Below are positions 17,421 to 25,002 of a stretch of 64,000 bases of DNA, piece after piece. The DNA is from Dyadobacter sp. CY343 (GTDB lineage Bacteria > Bacteroidota > Bacteroidia > Cytophagales > Spirosomataceae), in NCBI RefSeq assembly GCF_021390335.1, contig NZ_JAJUXK010000002.1:358345-422344 (forward strand), written 5' to 3'. Both the position numbers and the translations under genes were made by a program. Under the pieces are notes generated by a model that was not told the DNA's origin, did no database searches, and saw only the letters and a list, made by a program, of their open reading frames with translations. The first letter of the stretch is position 1. Each line of letters starts with the position of its first letter.

Positions 17421-19841
17421 TTATCCACCCTTAATGCGATTCAATTCGTCTTCGGAGCCGGATCTTCTGCTGCGTGCTGCCTTGATTTCTTTGCTGCCGA
17501 ATCGATAGTTGAAATTCAGTTTCGCCATTCTCCCTTCAAACCGGAAACGCAGCCTGGTTTCAATGCCGGCATAATTGGACGTGTAGCCGCCGCGGGAGGT
17601 TCCTAAAACGTCGCTGAATGAAAGCTTGGCGGTAGCATTATCTTTCCAGAATTTCTTCTGGACACCCGCGTCCAGCATGCCCATTGCCCAGTTGTAATCA
17701 ATTCTCCGGTAAGGTGAATTGTACCAGCCGCTCAGTTCTAGCGTCCAGTTGTTTTTGAGCTTAAATGTGTTTTGTCCGTTGAAATTAACGGCAGTAGTAT
17801 TGTTGTTGATGATCAGCCCATTGTCCAGCGCGGCTTTCCAGATATTATGGTAGCCGCTCACATTGAAATAGATCTCCCACCATTTGGTGATCGGCGTGGT
17901 AATGCTCACGTCGAGACTGTATCCCTGCGAGTAATCCAGATTTTGTGTAATAAAATATGTCCGGCTGCTATCGTAAGGAATGCGCAGGCCAACCACGGGA
18001 AAGCGGGTGCGCCGGTACCCGAGCGCCGTAGTCAGCTTTGATTTATACACGTGGGTGAGTTTAAAGCTGTTGGCATATTCGGGTTTGAGAAAAGGGTTAC
18101 CTTTTGAATACACCAGTTCATCTACCCGATATTCAAACGGGTTCAGGTTCTGGTAGCTCGGGCGGTTGATCCGCCTGCTGTAATTGATATTCCAGTTGTG
18201 ATTTTTGGAAGCTTTATAAGAAATAGCCCCGCTGGGAAAGAAGTTCAGATAAGTCGTGTCCACCCGGTCGAGATCGTTGTGCTTGAAGCTGGTCAGGTCG
18301 CCGAGCGATTTGGTATGTTCCGCCCGGACACCGACCTGCAAATCCCACTTTTTACCCAACGTAACATTGTAGTTGGCATAAGCTGCATACACGCGCTCAG
18401 TATATTTAAAACGGTTACTCCGGTTGGTATCGATCACTTCTGTATTTCCCAATACATTAAAAAAGTCAAAAGTGTTATCAGATTTAACATCGGAGAGCTT
18501 AAACCCGTAACCCAGTTTTCCCTTGGACACATTCTGTTCATAATCGGCTTTCAAAGACCTGATCGTAATATCCACGGGCGTTTTAGTTACATAGTTCCTT
18601 TCGAGCGGCGCTTCCGCGCTCAGCTGAAAAAAGTACATATTAGGCTGGTAACTGATCCCGCGTGATGAAAACCGGCCATAGTCTGCATCAATGTTCAGCT
18701 CGTGGCCGGTCGTGTCTGCATAATGGTAGTTGAGGTTGAGATTGAGGTTTTTGTTGTTTTCCGGGTTGGAAGTACGTGAAAAAAGCATCAGCGAATCGGC
18801 GGTAGTCTGTCCTTTTCTACTGATGAAAGTCTCGCTGGAACCGCCTCCGTTATGGTCACTGATCCGCCCGTTAGCACTAAAACCAAGTGTGTTTTTTGAA
18901 TTAATAAAATAATCCGCGCCTATTTTCGCGCTGTGTGTCGTGTCGCGCCATATACCCTGCCACACTTTGTTGTAAGCTACCCTGTTCAGGATCTGGTCAT
19001 CATAAGTCGTATTGCGCCACTCGCCCTGACTGAATCCGTATGCGCCGAAAATATTGACTTTCTTATCGCGGTGATTGAGGTTGAGCGTCGCATTGTACTT
19101 GGGCGTTTTTCCGTACATCGCGCCCAGGCTCACATTTCCGTTCGTCCCGAGCTTGACGTTCTTTTTCAGCCGGATATTGATAATCCCCAGATCGCCCGCC
19201 GCATCGTACTTGGCCGAAGGGTTGGTAATGATTTCAATAGCCTCAATATCAGCCGAGTTCATACTCTTCAAAGTCGAAGCCAGGTCTTTTCCGCTCATAG
19301 GCGAAGGCCGCCCGTCGATGTAGATTCGCACGCCTGTTTTTCCTTTTACCAAAATATTCTCGTCTTTGTCCACCTGCACGCCGGGCGACTTTTGAAGTAG
19401 TTCCAATGCATTGGAGCCGGTGGAATTAATGCTCGCTTCCACATTGAATACAAGCCGGTCATTTTTTACCTCGATCAAAGGTTTGGCCGCAGTAACCTTC
19501 ACTTCGTTGAGCTGTTTAGTGTCAGAAGTAAGCTTGTAGGTGGATAATGTGACGTCAGAATCAACCACGCCGAACTCGGGCGATTGAAAAGTTTTGACCC
19601 CGACTGCGGAGATTTTCAGGAAGTATGTACCCTGAGGGATACCCGCAATTTTGAATACCCCATTCTCGTCGGCTACGTCGGCTTTCACCAGGCTGGAATC
19701 TTTGGATTGATTGATAGAAACCGCAGCAAATGGGATCGGTTCGTCCTGCTGGTTTTTTACAGAACCACCTACATGGAAACTTTGTGAGAAAGCGCAGGTA
19801 GCGTTTAGAAGAAGTAATGTGATCGATAAAATTTTTTTCAT
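17421..19841 (-). CDS. TonB-family outer-membrane beta-barrel protein (CarboxypepD_reg + plug + OMP_b-brl_3)
   Basis: An 806-residue outer-membrane protein. A signal peptide ends near CAFSQ (about 19), and a carboxypeptidase-regulatory-like Ig domain follows (FHVGGSVKNQQDEPIPFAAVSINQS..., about 20-105). A plug-like segment carries NALELLQKSPGVQVDKDENILVKG and IYIDGRPSPMSGKDL (about 145-190). The rest is a large beta-barrel with alternating aromatic strands, ending in a strongly basic SRRSGSEDELNRIKGG tail. This belongs to the 'outer membrane beta-barrel family protein' group that lacks a SusD partner. No TonB box is obvious and no transport partner is adjacent. The substrate is unknown; peptide or metal export and signalling have been suggested for relatives, without evidence here. 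Confidence 0.92.
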   Translation of the reverse strand: MKKILSITLLLLNATCAFSQSFHVGGSVKNQQDEPIPFAAVSINQSKDSSLVKADVADENGVFKIAGIPQGTYFLKISAVGVKTFQSPEFGVVDSDVTLSTYKLTSDTKQLNEVKVTAAKPLIEVKNDRLVFNVEASINSTGSNALELLQKSPGVQVDKDENILVKGKTGVRIYIDGRPSPMSGKDLASTLKSMNSADIEAIEIITNPSAKYDAAGDLGIINIRLKKNVKLGTNGNVSLGAMYGKTPKYNATLNLNHRDKKVNIFGAYGFSQGEWRNTTYDDQILNRVAYNKVWQGIWRDTTHSAKIGADYFINSKNTLGFSANGRISDHNGGGSSETFISRKGQTTADSLMLFSRTSNPENNKNLNLNLNYHYADTTGHELNIDADYGRFSSRGISYQPNMYFFQLSAEAPLERNYVTKTPVDITIRSLKADYEQNVSKGKLGYGFKLSDVKSDNTFDFFNVLGNTEVIDTNRSNRFKYTERVYAAYANYNVTLGKKWDLQVGVRAEHTKSLGDLTSFKHNDLDRVDTTYLNFFPSGAISYKASKNHNWNINYSRRINRPSYQNLNPFEYRVDELVYSKGNPFLKPEYANSFKLTHVYKSKLTTALGYRRTRFPVVGLRIPYDSSRTYFITQNLDYSQGYSLDVSITTPITKWWEIYFNVSGYHNIWKAALDNGLIINNNTTAVNFNGQNTFKLKNNWTLELSGWYNSPYRRIDYNWAMGMLDAGVQKKFWKDNATAKLSFSDVLGTSRGGYTSNYAGIETRLRFRFEGRMAKLNFNYRFGSKEIKAARSRRSGSEDELNRIKGG

Positions 19842-19979
19842 GGCTGATTTTTATTGCAAACTGGCGTAAAGGGACTGAAAACCGCCTTGACGTTGCATCT
19901 AGGCTATAAAAAAAAGCAGCTTTTTTGAGATTTAATCAAGTGTTTTAAAATCTTCGTTCACGAGCACGCAAAGGATTAT

Positions 19980-19987
19980 TATATTTG
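19980..19987 (+). promoter_or_regulatory. Candidate -7 box upstream of the SelA-like gene
   Basis: TATATTTG matches TAnnTTTG exactly and lies 94 bp upstream of the start codon at 20082. A weak TTC triplet about 20 bp further upstream could serve as the -33 element. The 240-bp intergenic stretch holds no other clear signal. Confidence 0.4.
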
Positions 19988-20081
19988 GTAAAAGCTGATA
20001 CCGGTGCCTTTATTGTGTCGTAGTTTTAGTAATATTCAAAATAAAGAGTCGACTATATCCTGATCTTTTACCAAAAAATAA

Positions 20082-21689
20082 ATGAAACGAAGAGCTGCAT
20101 TGAAAGACCTCTCCATGCTTCCGCTGGCGGGTAGAATTGTACTTCCCTCTAAAACTGTAAAAAAATTCCCTGCGGAAATGGACGCAGAGGCGGGCAAACA
20201 GGCTTACCAGGCTATTGGCGTGGAGCCGATCATCAACTGCCGGGGCACGTTCACGATCATCGGCGGCTCGGTGGAAAGGCCGGAGGTACGCGCTGCTATG
20301 GACGCCGCTGCACAGGTTTTTGTTCAATATGATGAGCTGGCGTTTGGTGCAGGAAAACGCCTCGCTGAACTCACAGGCGCAGAATGGGGACTCGTTTCAG
20401 CTGGCTGTGCAGCCGGTATGAAGCACGTAACCGCAGCCTGCGTCACCGGCGGAAATCCCGAAAAACTGATCCGGATTCCGGACCTTTCCGGCTTTGAGAA
20501 AACAGAAGTCATTATCCCCCGGTATTCCCGGAATGTATACGATCACGCGCTGCGCAATGTAGGTGTAAGGCTGATCACAGTCGATTCGATCGAGGAGTTA
20601 ACGAATGCAATCAGCTCGCGGACAGCGATGATTTACTTAATGGCGGGACGCGAATCCATGAGCGGACCTATGTCGCTGGAAGCAATCTCTAAAATCGCGA
20701 AACCTAAGGATATTCCGGTGATGATCGATGCCGCCGCAGAGGATCTGACTATCCCGAACGTGCATCTGAAAATGGGCGCGGATGTGGTGATATATAGTGG
20801 AGGAAAAGCATTGTGCGGCCCGCAATGCGCTGGTCTGGTGCTGGGAAGGAAAGATCTGCTCATGTCGGCCTGGCAGGCGAGCGCGCCGCACCACGGGCCG
20901 GGCCGCGACAACAAGGTAGGTCGGGAAGAAACGATGGGCATGATCGCCGCCGTGGAAGCGTGGACAAAACGCGATCACAAAGGCGAATGGAAGCGGTGGC
21001 TTTCGTGGCTTGACAGCATTTCAAAACGCGTTTCTGTGATCGATACAGTGAAAACTACGGTTATTGAGCCCAAAGACCTGTCAAACAGAACGCCGGTATT
21101 GCGAGTTACCTGGGACTCGTCCAAACTTCATATTACAGGGGAGGAGGTCGCCGAACTGTTTGGTCGCACGAAGCCGCGCATTGCGCTGGGAGGTGGTGCG
21201 CGCGAAGGCGAAACGTATGTGACGATCACAACCGGACAAATGCAGCCGGGCGATGAAAAGACCGTTTCCGATCGGTTGGTAGAGGTTTTATCCCAAAAAC
21301 GAACTGCTCCAAAAACTGAAATGGCAGCGGCGGCAGTTTCTCTAAAAGGACATTGGGAAGCTGATATCGAATTCTTCTCTAGCACCAGCAAGCATTCGCT
21401 GATCATCGAACAAGACGGTAACTGGCTGAATGGTTCTCATAAAGGTGAGTTCAGCGTTCGGGAATTGCAGGGTACCGTGGAGGGCAACGAATTCAAGATC
21501 CGCAGCACCGACCGCCAGCCCGCCGACGCAATCACTTTTCTGTTTTCAGGAACAGTGAAGGACGATGTAATGACGGGGTCGATCTACATGGGCGAATATA
21601 TGACAGCCAAATTCACTGCAAAAAAATACAAGTTCAAATACAAGCGCGAGAAGATTTTTATCCCTTCCGGACCACCGCTTGCCACCTGA
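20082..21689 (+). CDS. SelA-like PLP-dependent enzyme with an extra C-terminal beta domain
   Basis: This is a fold-type I PLP protein of 535 residues related to SelA and to D-glucosaminate-6-phosphate ammonia-lyase. Diagnostic segments are PIINCRGTFTIIGGSVERPEV, ELTGAEWGLVSAGCAAGMKHVTAA, VMIDAAAEDLTIPN, and the Schiff-base Lys242 in YSGGKALCGPQCAGL. The N-terminus (MKRRAALKDLSMLPLAG) looks like a shortened Tat leader, so export is uncertain. After about residue 425 there is an added beta-rich domain of about 105 residues (SLKGHWEADIEFFS... TAKFTAKKYKF) that SelA lacks. No selenocysteine genes are nearby, so a catabolic lyase or racemase is more likely than selenium transfer. The gene is single and ends at a strong terminator. 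Confidence 0.82.
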   Translation: MKRRAALKDLSMLPLAGRIVLPSKTVKKFPAEMDAEAGKQAYQAIGVEPIINCRGTFTIIGGSVERPEVRAAMDAAAQVFVQYDELAFGAGKRLAELTGAEWGLVSAGCAAGMKHVTAACVTGGNPEKLIRIPDLSGFEKTEVIIPRYSRNVYDHALRNVGVRLITVDSIEELTNAISSRTAMIYLMAGRESMSGPMSLEAISKIAKPKDIPVMIDAAAEDLTIPNVHLKMGADVVIYSGGKALCGPQCAGLVLGRKDLLMSAWQASAPHHGPGRDNKVGREETMGMIAAVEAWTKRDHKGEWKRWLSWLDSISKRVSVIDTVKTTVIEPKDLSNRTPVLRVTWDSSKLHITGEEVAELFGRTKPRIALGGGAREGETYVTITTGQMQPGDEKTVSDRLVEVLSQKRTAPKTEMAAAAVSLKGHWEADIEFFSSTSKHSLIIEQDGNWLNGSHKGEFSVRELQGTVEGNEFKIRSTDRQPADAITFLFSGTVKDDVMTGSIYMGEYMTAKFTAKKYKFKYKREKIFIPSGPPLAT

Positions 21690-21700
21690 TCGTGCGTAAA

Positions 21701-21727
21701 AAAAGAGCAGCACTAAGCTGCTCTTTT
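21701..21727. terminator. Bidirectional Rho-independent terminator
   Basis: A perfect 11-bp stem (AAAAGAGCAGC with GCTGCTCTTTT) has a 5-nt loop and A/T runs on both outer sides. It lies between the convergent SelA-like gene and the small gene ending at 21749, so it can stop transcription both ways. Confidence 0.9.
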
Positions 21728-21748
21728 GCGTTTGTTATGAATGAAGTG

Positions 21749-21931
21749 TTAGTAAGTCTGTTTTTGTCGCTCTGCAACTGCCGGCACCTCGCCGCCCGAT
21801 GCATTCAGCTCTTTGATGAATGTTCTTGCATCATAATCCAGTAATTCTTTGAAATGCTTTGCGCGCAGCTCATCGTAATACCATAGCCAAACCATTTCTT
21901 CCGAGACGATCGTGTAGTGCAGCGTTTTCAT
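21749..21931 (-). CDS. Small hypothetical protein
   Basis: I do not recognise this 60-residue protein. Starting at 21931 gives MKTLHYTIVSEEMVWLWYY, which reads better than the 75-residue frame from 21976. Codon choice resembles the neighbours, the protein is acidic with a cluster of Trp and Tyr residues, and a dedicated terminator follows its stop. These support a real gene. It has no signal peptide or membrane segment. The mixed charge of the centre (DELRAKHFKELLDYDARTF) suggests a helix. It lies between the SelA-like gene and ytxJ with no obvious operon partner. Confidence 0.6.
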   Translation of the reverse strand: MKTLHYTIVSEEMVWLWYYDELRAKHFKELLDYDARTFIKELNASGGEVPAVAERQKQTY

Positions 21932-22049
21932 ATCCGTTGATGTAAGTGGGTATGCAAATTTATGGAATATTTCCATTAGTAAGGAATTATTCCATATTAA
22001 TAAACCAAAAAATTGAGCAAGTGATCAAATCTCACTTGCTCTGAACAGG

Positions 22050-22382
22050 TTAGCTCACGTACTTCAAAATGTCCTGCAGGGAAACGTTTTCGTGAGAAGC
22101 GTCGTACAGGCATTGGCCGTCCTTCACGATCAGTATTTGCGGTGACTGGTGTTGTACCTGGAACGTCTCCGCAACTGCCATTGATTCTCTTCGGTTGCTG
22201 ATCACATCTACGATATAAATCGGTAGTGAAATATGTGCGGCGTTGCTTACATCCGTTTTAAGTTGCCGGTAAGCCATCAGGCTGGTCATGCAGCGCGGAC
22301 TATGCTTGTAGATGATAGCGTATTCTCCGGATTCAGATATTTTAGCAACTTCCTCCTCCGTATTGATTGCAATCCAATTCAT
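22050..22382 (-). CDS. ytxJ: Bacillithiol-system redox protein YtxJ
   Basis: A 110-residue thioredoxin-fold protein of the YtxJ (DUF2847) family, a putative monothiol bacilliredoxin that removes bacillithiol from proteins. The start at 22382 (MNWIAINTEEEVAKI) is preferred over an in-frame ATG 39 bp further upstream because it matches the usual family N-terminus. The active site is a single Cys in YKHSPRCMTSLMAYRQL, where relatives have a serine or threonine before the Cys-containing turn. The C-terminal strand reads HQSPQILIVKDGQCLYDASH, with a typical cis-Pro (SP). Bacteroidota that make bacillithiol often carry this gene. It stands alone on the minus strand. Confidence 0.88.
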   Translation of the reverse strand: MNWIAINTEEEVAKISESGEYAIIYKHSPRCMTSLMAYRQLKTDVSNAAHISLPIYIVDVISNRRESMAVAETFQVQHQSPQILIVKDGQCLYDASHENVSLQDILKYVS

Positions 22383-22723
22383 AATTTTTTCGAAACGTTG
22401 TGTTTTCTGGATGTTCAACAACTGTTGCTACTATTTTCATTCCATCCATATCGAAAAAAGCGGTTACAAATAGAAAAAAGCATATCGTTTTCAATCGTTT
22501 TATGGGATCATTTGAATGAATTAATGCACATTTTCAACAGTTTAAATAGTTGGCAGGAATGTGAATGGGCAAATTATTATATTTAGGTATCGCAGATATT
22601 CAGAATAATATTTGTACGAATTATTGAAATGCAATTTTGGTAGCCGCACTGCCTCGATGAGTAGCCCAGATCAATCTGGTCAGCATTGAATCACATTCTT
22701 TCTTTAACCACTAACAAACTTTT
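22383..22723. other. Intergenic region between divergent ytxJ and the Tat aminotransferase
   Basis: This is 341 bp of AT-rich sequence with no convincing reading frame. A near-consensus -7 box TATATTTA (one mismatch from TAnnTTTG) is at 22578-22585 on the plus strand, 139 bp from the next start, and a TAATATTTG-like sequence follows at about 22607. No strong hairpin is visible. It probably holds the promoters of the two divergent genes and a long 5' leader for the aminotransferase. Confidence 0.5.
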
Positions 22724-23914
22724 ATGGTACAGAAAATCAATCGTCGCAGTTTACTCAAATCGGGTTTTGCGACTATCGGTGCAATGGCGGCGGCGCCATT
22801 TTTAGCAGAAGGTGCATTTGCGGGAACTCCGCTCAGGCTCGATAAAGCGAGCCGGGTATTTTACAGTCCGATGGTAAGAGGCCATTTCCTTGAAACTGAG
22901 CCAGATCTTTCCAAAATGGTAGCACGGATCGGCTCCAACGAAAATCCATACGGCCCGCCTCCGAAAGCGCGACAGGCTATATCGGATTCTATCGAAAAAG
23001 GCAACCGCTACGCGAGGACGGAGTTGAAAGAGCTGACAGAGAAAATCGCAGTAAAAGAAGGAGTGGCGCCGGACCACATCATGATGGGTAACGGTTCCGG
23101 TGATCTTTTGGAAAAAACGGCTTTGGCTTTGTTTAAAAATGGCGGAAACGTCGTTTCTGCTGATCCTACTTATATGTCGCTGATTCGCGTTGCAGAAGGC
23201 GCAGGTGCTACCTGGAAGGCAATTCCCTGCAAGTCCGATTGGTCGCATGATCTGGATGCGATGGAAAAAGCGATTGACAAGGACACGAAACTGGTCTATA
23301 TATGTAACCCGAATAATCCGGTAGGGGCCGTGACTTCCACAAAAGCGCTGACAGACTTCTGCTCGCGCGTGTCAGAAAAAGTGCCCATTTTTATCGATGA
23401 GGCCTATATTGAGCTGGTTGAAGGAGCAGATAATATAAGTATGGTTGGTCTTTTGAAGGACAAGAAGAATGTGATCATCGCCCGCACTTTTTCGAAAATC
23501 ATGGGTATGGCGGGATTGCGCGTCGGCTATATTGCTGCATTGCCGGCAACTTTGGGCGCTATTAAAAAGGAAGTAAGAGGCGGCGGTTCGGGAATTGCGT
23601 GTACGTCGGTGTATGCGGCATCGGCGGCAATGGACGATATTGATTTTCAGAACAGTACGCGCAAAATGAATACGGAAGCAAAGACTTATTTGTACGACAA
23701 TCTGAAAACAATGGGATATAAATATGTACCCTCATTTACCAACTTCGTGATCTTTCCAATCAATATGCCTGGCAAGGAATTCCTGAAAAAGATGGTTGAC
23801 AAAGGGATTATTATCAAAGCGATGGATATAAAGGAAAAACCCTATTGCCGCGTGAGTATCGGTACTATGGATGAAATGAAGCTGTTTGTGAGTGCATTGC
23901 AGCAGATGAGCTAG
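22724..23914 (+). CDS. Tat-exported histidinol-phosphate-aminotransferase-like PLP enzyme
   Basis: This is a class I/II aminotransferase of the HisC group (396 residues) with an unusual twin-arginine leader: NRRSLLKSGFATIGAMAA at residues 5-22, cleaved near GAFAG. Family motifs are NENPYGPPPKARQAI, GNGSGDLLEKTALAL, ICNPNNPVGAV, FIDEAYIEL, and the PLP Lys258 in ARTFSKIMGMAGLRVGY. HisC itself is cytosolic, so this paralog should act in the periplasm with another amino donor or substrate. It has no his genes nearby. A terminator follows. Export is inferred from the leader. Confidence 0.88.
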   Translation: MVQKINRRSLLKSGFATIGAMAAAPFLAEGAFAGTPLRLDKASRVFYSPMVRGHFLETEPDLSKMVARIGSNENPYGPPPKARQAISDSIEKGNRYARTELKELTEKIAVKEGVAPDHIMMGNGSGDLLEKTALALFKNGGNVVSADPTYMSLIRVAEGAGATWKAIPCKSDWSHDLDAMEKAIDKDTKLVYICNPNNPVGAVTSTKALTDFCSRVSEKVPIFIDEAYIELVEGADNISMVGLLKDKKNVIIARTFSKIMGMAGLRVGYIAALPATLGAIKKEVRGGGSGIACTSVYAASAAMDDIDFQNSTRKMNTEAKTYLYDNLKTMGYKYVPSFTNFVIFPINMPGKEFLKKMVDKGIIIKAMDIKEKPYCRVSIGTMDEMKLFVSALQQMS

Positions 23915-23937
23915 GCTGGTAAATTTTACTTCAAGTG

Positions 23938-23971
23938 AGAGGACAGGTGCACAGCCTGTCCTCTTTTTTTT
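23938..23971 (+). terminator. Rho-independent terminator
   Basis: A 10-bp stem (AGAGGACAGG with CCTGTCCTCT) encloses a 7-nt loop and is followed by a run of eight T. It ends transcription of the aminotransferase gene. Confidence 0.93.
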
Positions 23972-24037
23972 AAATACGGTGTTACCAAATTGCGAAATCG
24001 ACGTCTAAAAGGAAATAAATAAAAATAAACTTATAGG

Positions 24038-24066
24038 TTGATTTATGAAAATTTGTAATATCTTTG
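24038..24066 (+). promoter_or_regulatory. Bacteroidota-type promoter overlapping the toxin start
   Basis: TTG at 24038-24040, an 18-nt spacer, then TATCTTTG at 24059-24066: an almost ideal match. The -7 box lies inside the first codons of the reading frame that starts at 24045. If this promoter is real, transcripts begin near 24072 and the ATG at 24045 cannot be used from it. Confidence 0.55.
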
Positions 24067-24596
24067 CGTTGGTTCCGTATAGTCTTTTTGTCGTTCAGTA
24101 CAAGTCGGAGGAGACTCATGAATTTGGGAGATTACTCGCCTGCTGGAACGATGCAGTTTTTCTGGAAGATTTTTTTGAAAAGCACCAGGATGACTTAGCC
24201 GCTTTTTGGCCGGAGATCACTTTGGAAGAAGCTGTGATCAGGACGAGGAATGAGGCGAGGGTCTTGGAAAGTCGGTTGCTGGCAGTGGCTAGAAAGGGTA
24301 GGCATAGCCAGTTTGAAAACCTTTCAACCATGTTCAAGCCTTTGCATAATTACACATATTCGGTTTCTGAATTTGAGAAAAGTAAGGCAACGGGAGGTCA
24401 GGCGAAGAGCTGGTTGAGAATTTATGCGGTCCGCATTGACGTGAACCTTTTTATCATTTCTGGCGGAGCTATTAAGCTTTCAAGAACAATGAATGAGCGG
24501 GCTCATTTGCTGGCTGAGCTCAGGAAAATGGAGGTAGTGTGTGATTATCTGAGAACGGATCGGGAAGATGAATTTGGCATATTTGAATTATTTTAA
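24045..24596 (+). CDS. Putative toxin-like protein of a two-gene toxin-antitoxin pair
   Basis: This is a 183-residue protein found in Bacteroidota directly before a small helix-turn-helix gene. It has no signal or membrane helix. Its N-terminus contains SLFVVQYKSEETHEFGRLLACWNDAVFL, followed by a long middle with many charged residues. The C-terminal half has a compact strand-helix order (SWLRIYAVRIDVNLFIISGGAIKLSRTMNERAHL) that resembles the RelE/HigB-type fold of toxins; this is pattern impression only, not a proven homology. Its stop is 10 bp before the HTH gene start. The start may be downstream of 24045, because a strong promoter overlaps the first eight codons; a TTG at 24069 is the next option. 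Confidence 0.6.
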   Translation: MKICNIFALVPYSLFVVQYKSEETHEFGRLLACWNDAVFLEDFFEKHQDDLAAFWPEITLEEAVIRTRNEARVLESRLLAVARKGRHSQFENLSTMFKPLHNYTYSVSEFEKSKATGGQAKSWLRIYAVRIDVNLFIISGGAIKLSRTMNERAHLLAELRKMEVVCDYLRTDREDEFGIFELF

Positions 24597-24606
24597 CATA
24601 AACAAT

Positions 24607-24930
24607 ATGAGCATCCAGAAAATGAAGGAAAAAATTGTCGGAGCGGCAATTATTGATACGGAATGGCAGGAGGCCGCGGCTTTTCGCGAGGCAAATGCAG
24701 CGTGGCTGGACGTTTCGTTCAGGATCGGTCTGGCGATTCTTCGCACGTTGCGTGAGCGCAAAATGAGCCAGAAGGATTTGGCGGGGAAAATGAAATGTTC
24801 GCCTCAGTATGTAAACAAAATTGTAAAGGGATCAGAGAATATGACCCTGGAAACGCTCTGCAAGCTCGAAAAAATTCTTGATATCAAGCTGATCGATGTA
24901 TTGCCTGCAAAGGCGGCTCACGTTGCCTGA
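24607..24930 (+). CDS. XRE-family HTH protein (putative antitoxin)
   Basis: A 107-residue Xre/Cro-type DNA-binding protein. Starting at 24607 gives MSIQKMKEKIVGAAIIDTEWQ, the usual beginning of this antitoxin-like family; a longer frame from 24568 overlaps the upstream gene. The helix-turn-helix is RKMSQKDLAGKMKCSPQYVNKIVKGSENMTLETLCKLEKIL (about 55-95). The N-terminal helical part should bind the partner toxin. It follows the toxin gene at 10 bp, so the pair is one transcript with the toxin first, as in HigBA-type systems. It probably represses its own promoter. A perfect hairpin lies just after it. Confidence 0.75.
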   Translation: MSIQKMKEKIVGAAIIDTEWQEAAAFREANAAWLDVSFRIGLAILRTLRERKMSQKDLAGKMKCSPQYVNKIVKGSENMTLETLCKLEKILDIKLIDVLPAKAAHVA

Positions 24931-24954
24931 TCCGATTTGAAGTGTAATATGTAA

Positions 24955-24998
24955 TGTGCCCTTCGGCGTACTGCAAATCCAGCACGCCGAAGGGCACA
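24955..24998. terminator. Long perfect hairpin between convergent genes
   Basis: A 15-bp perfect stem (TGTGCCCTTCGGCGT with its complement at 24984-24998) has a 14-nt loop that can itself pair (CTG with CAG). It lies between the antitoxin stop and the SGNH esterase stop. No T run follows, so it is an atypical terminator or a 3'-end stabiliser for both transcripts. Confidence 0.6.
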
Positions 24999-25002
24999 AA
25001 CG

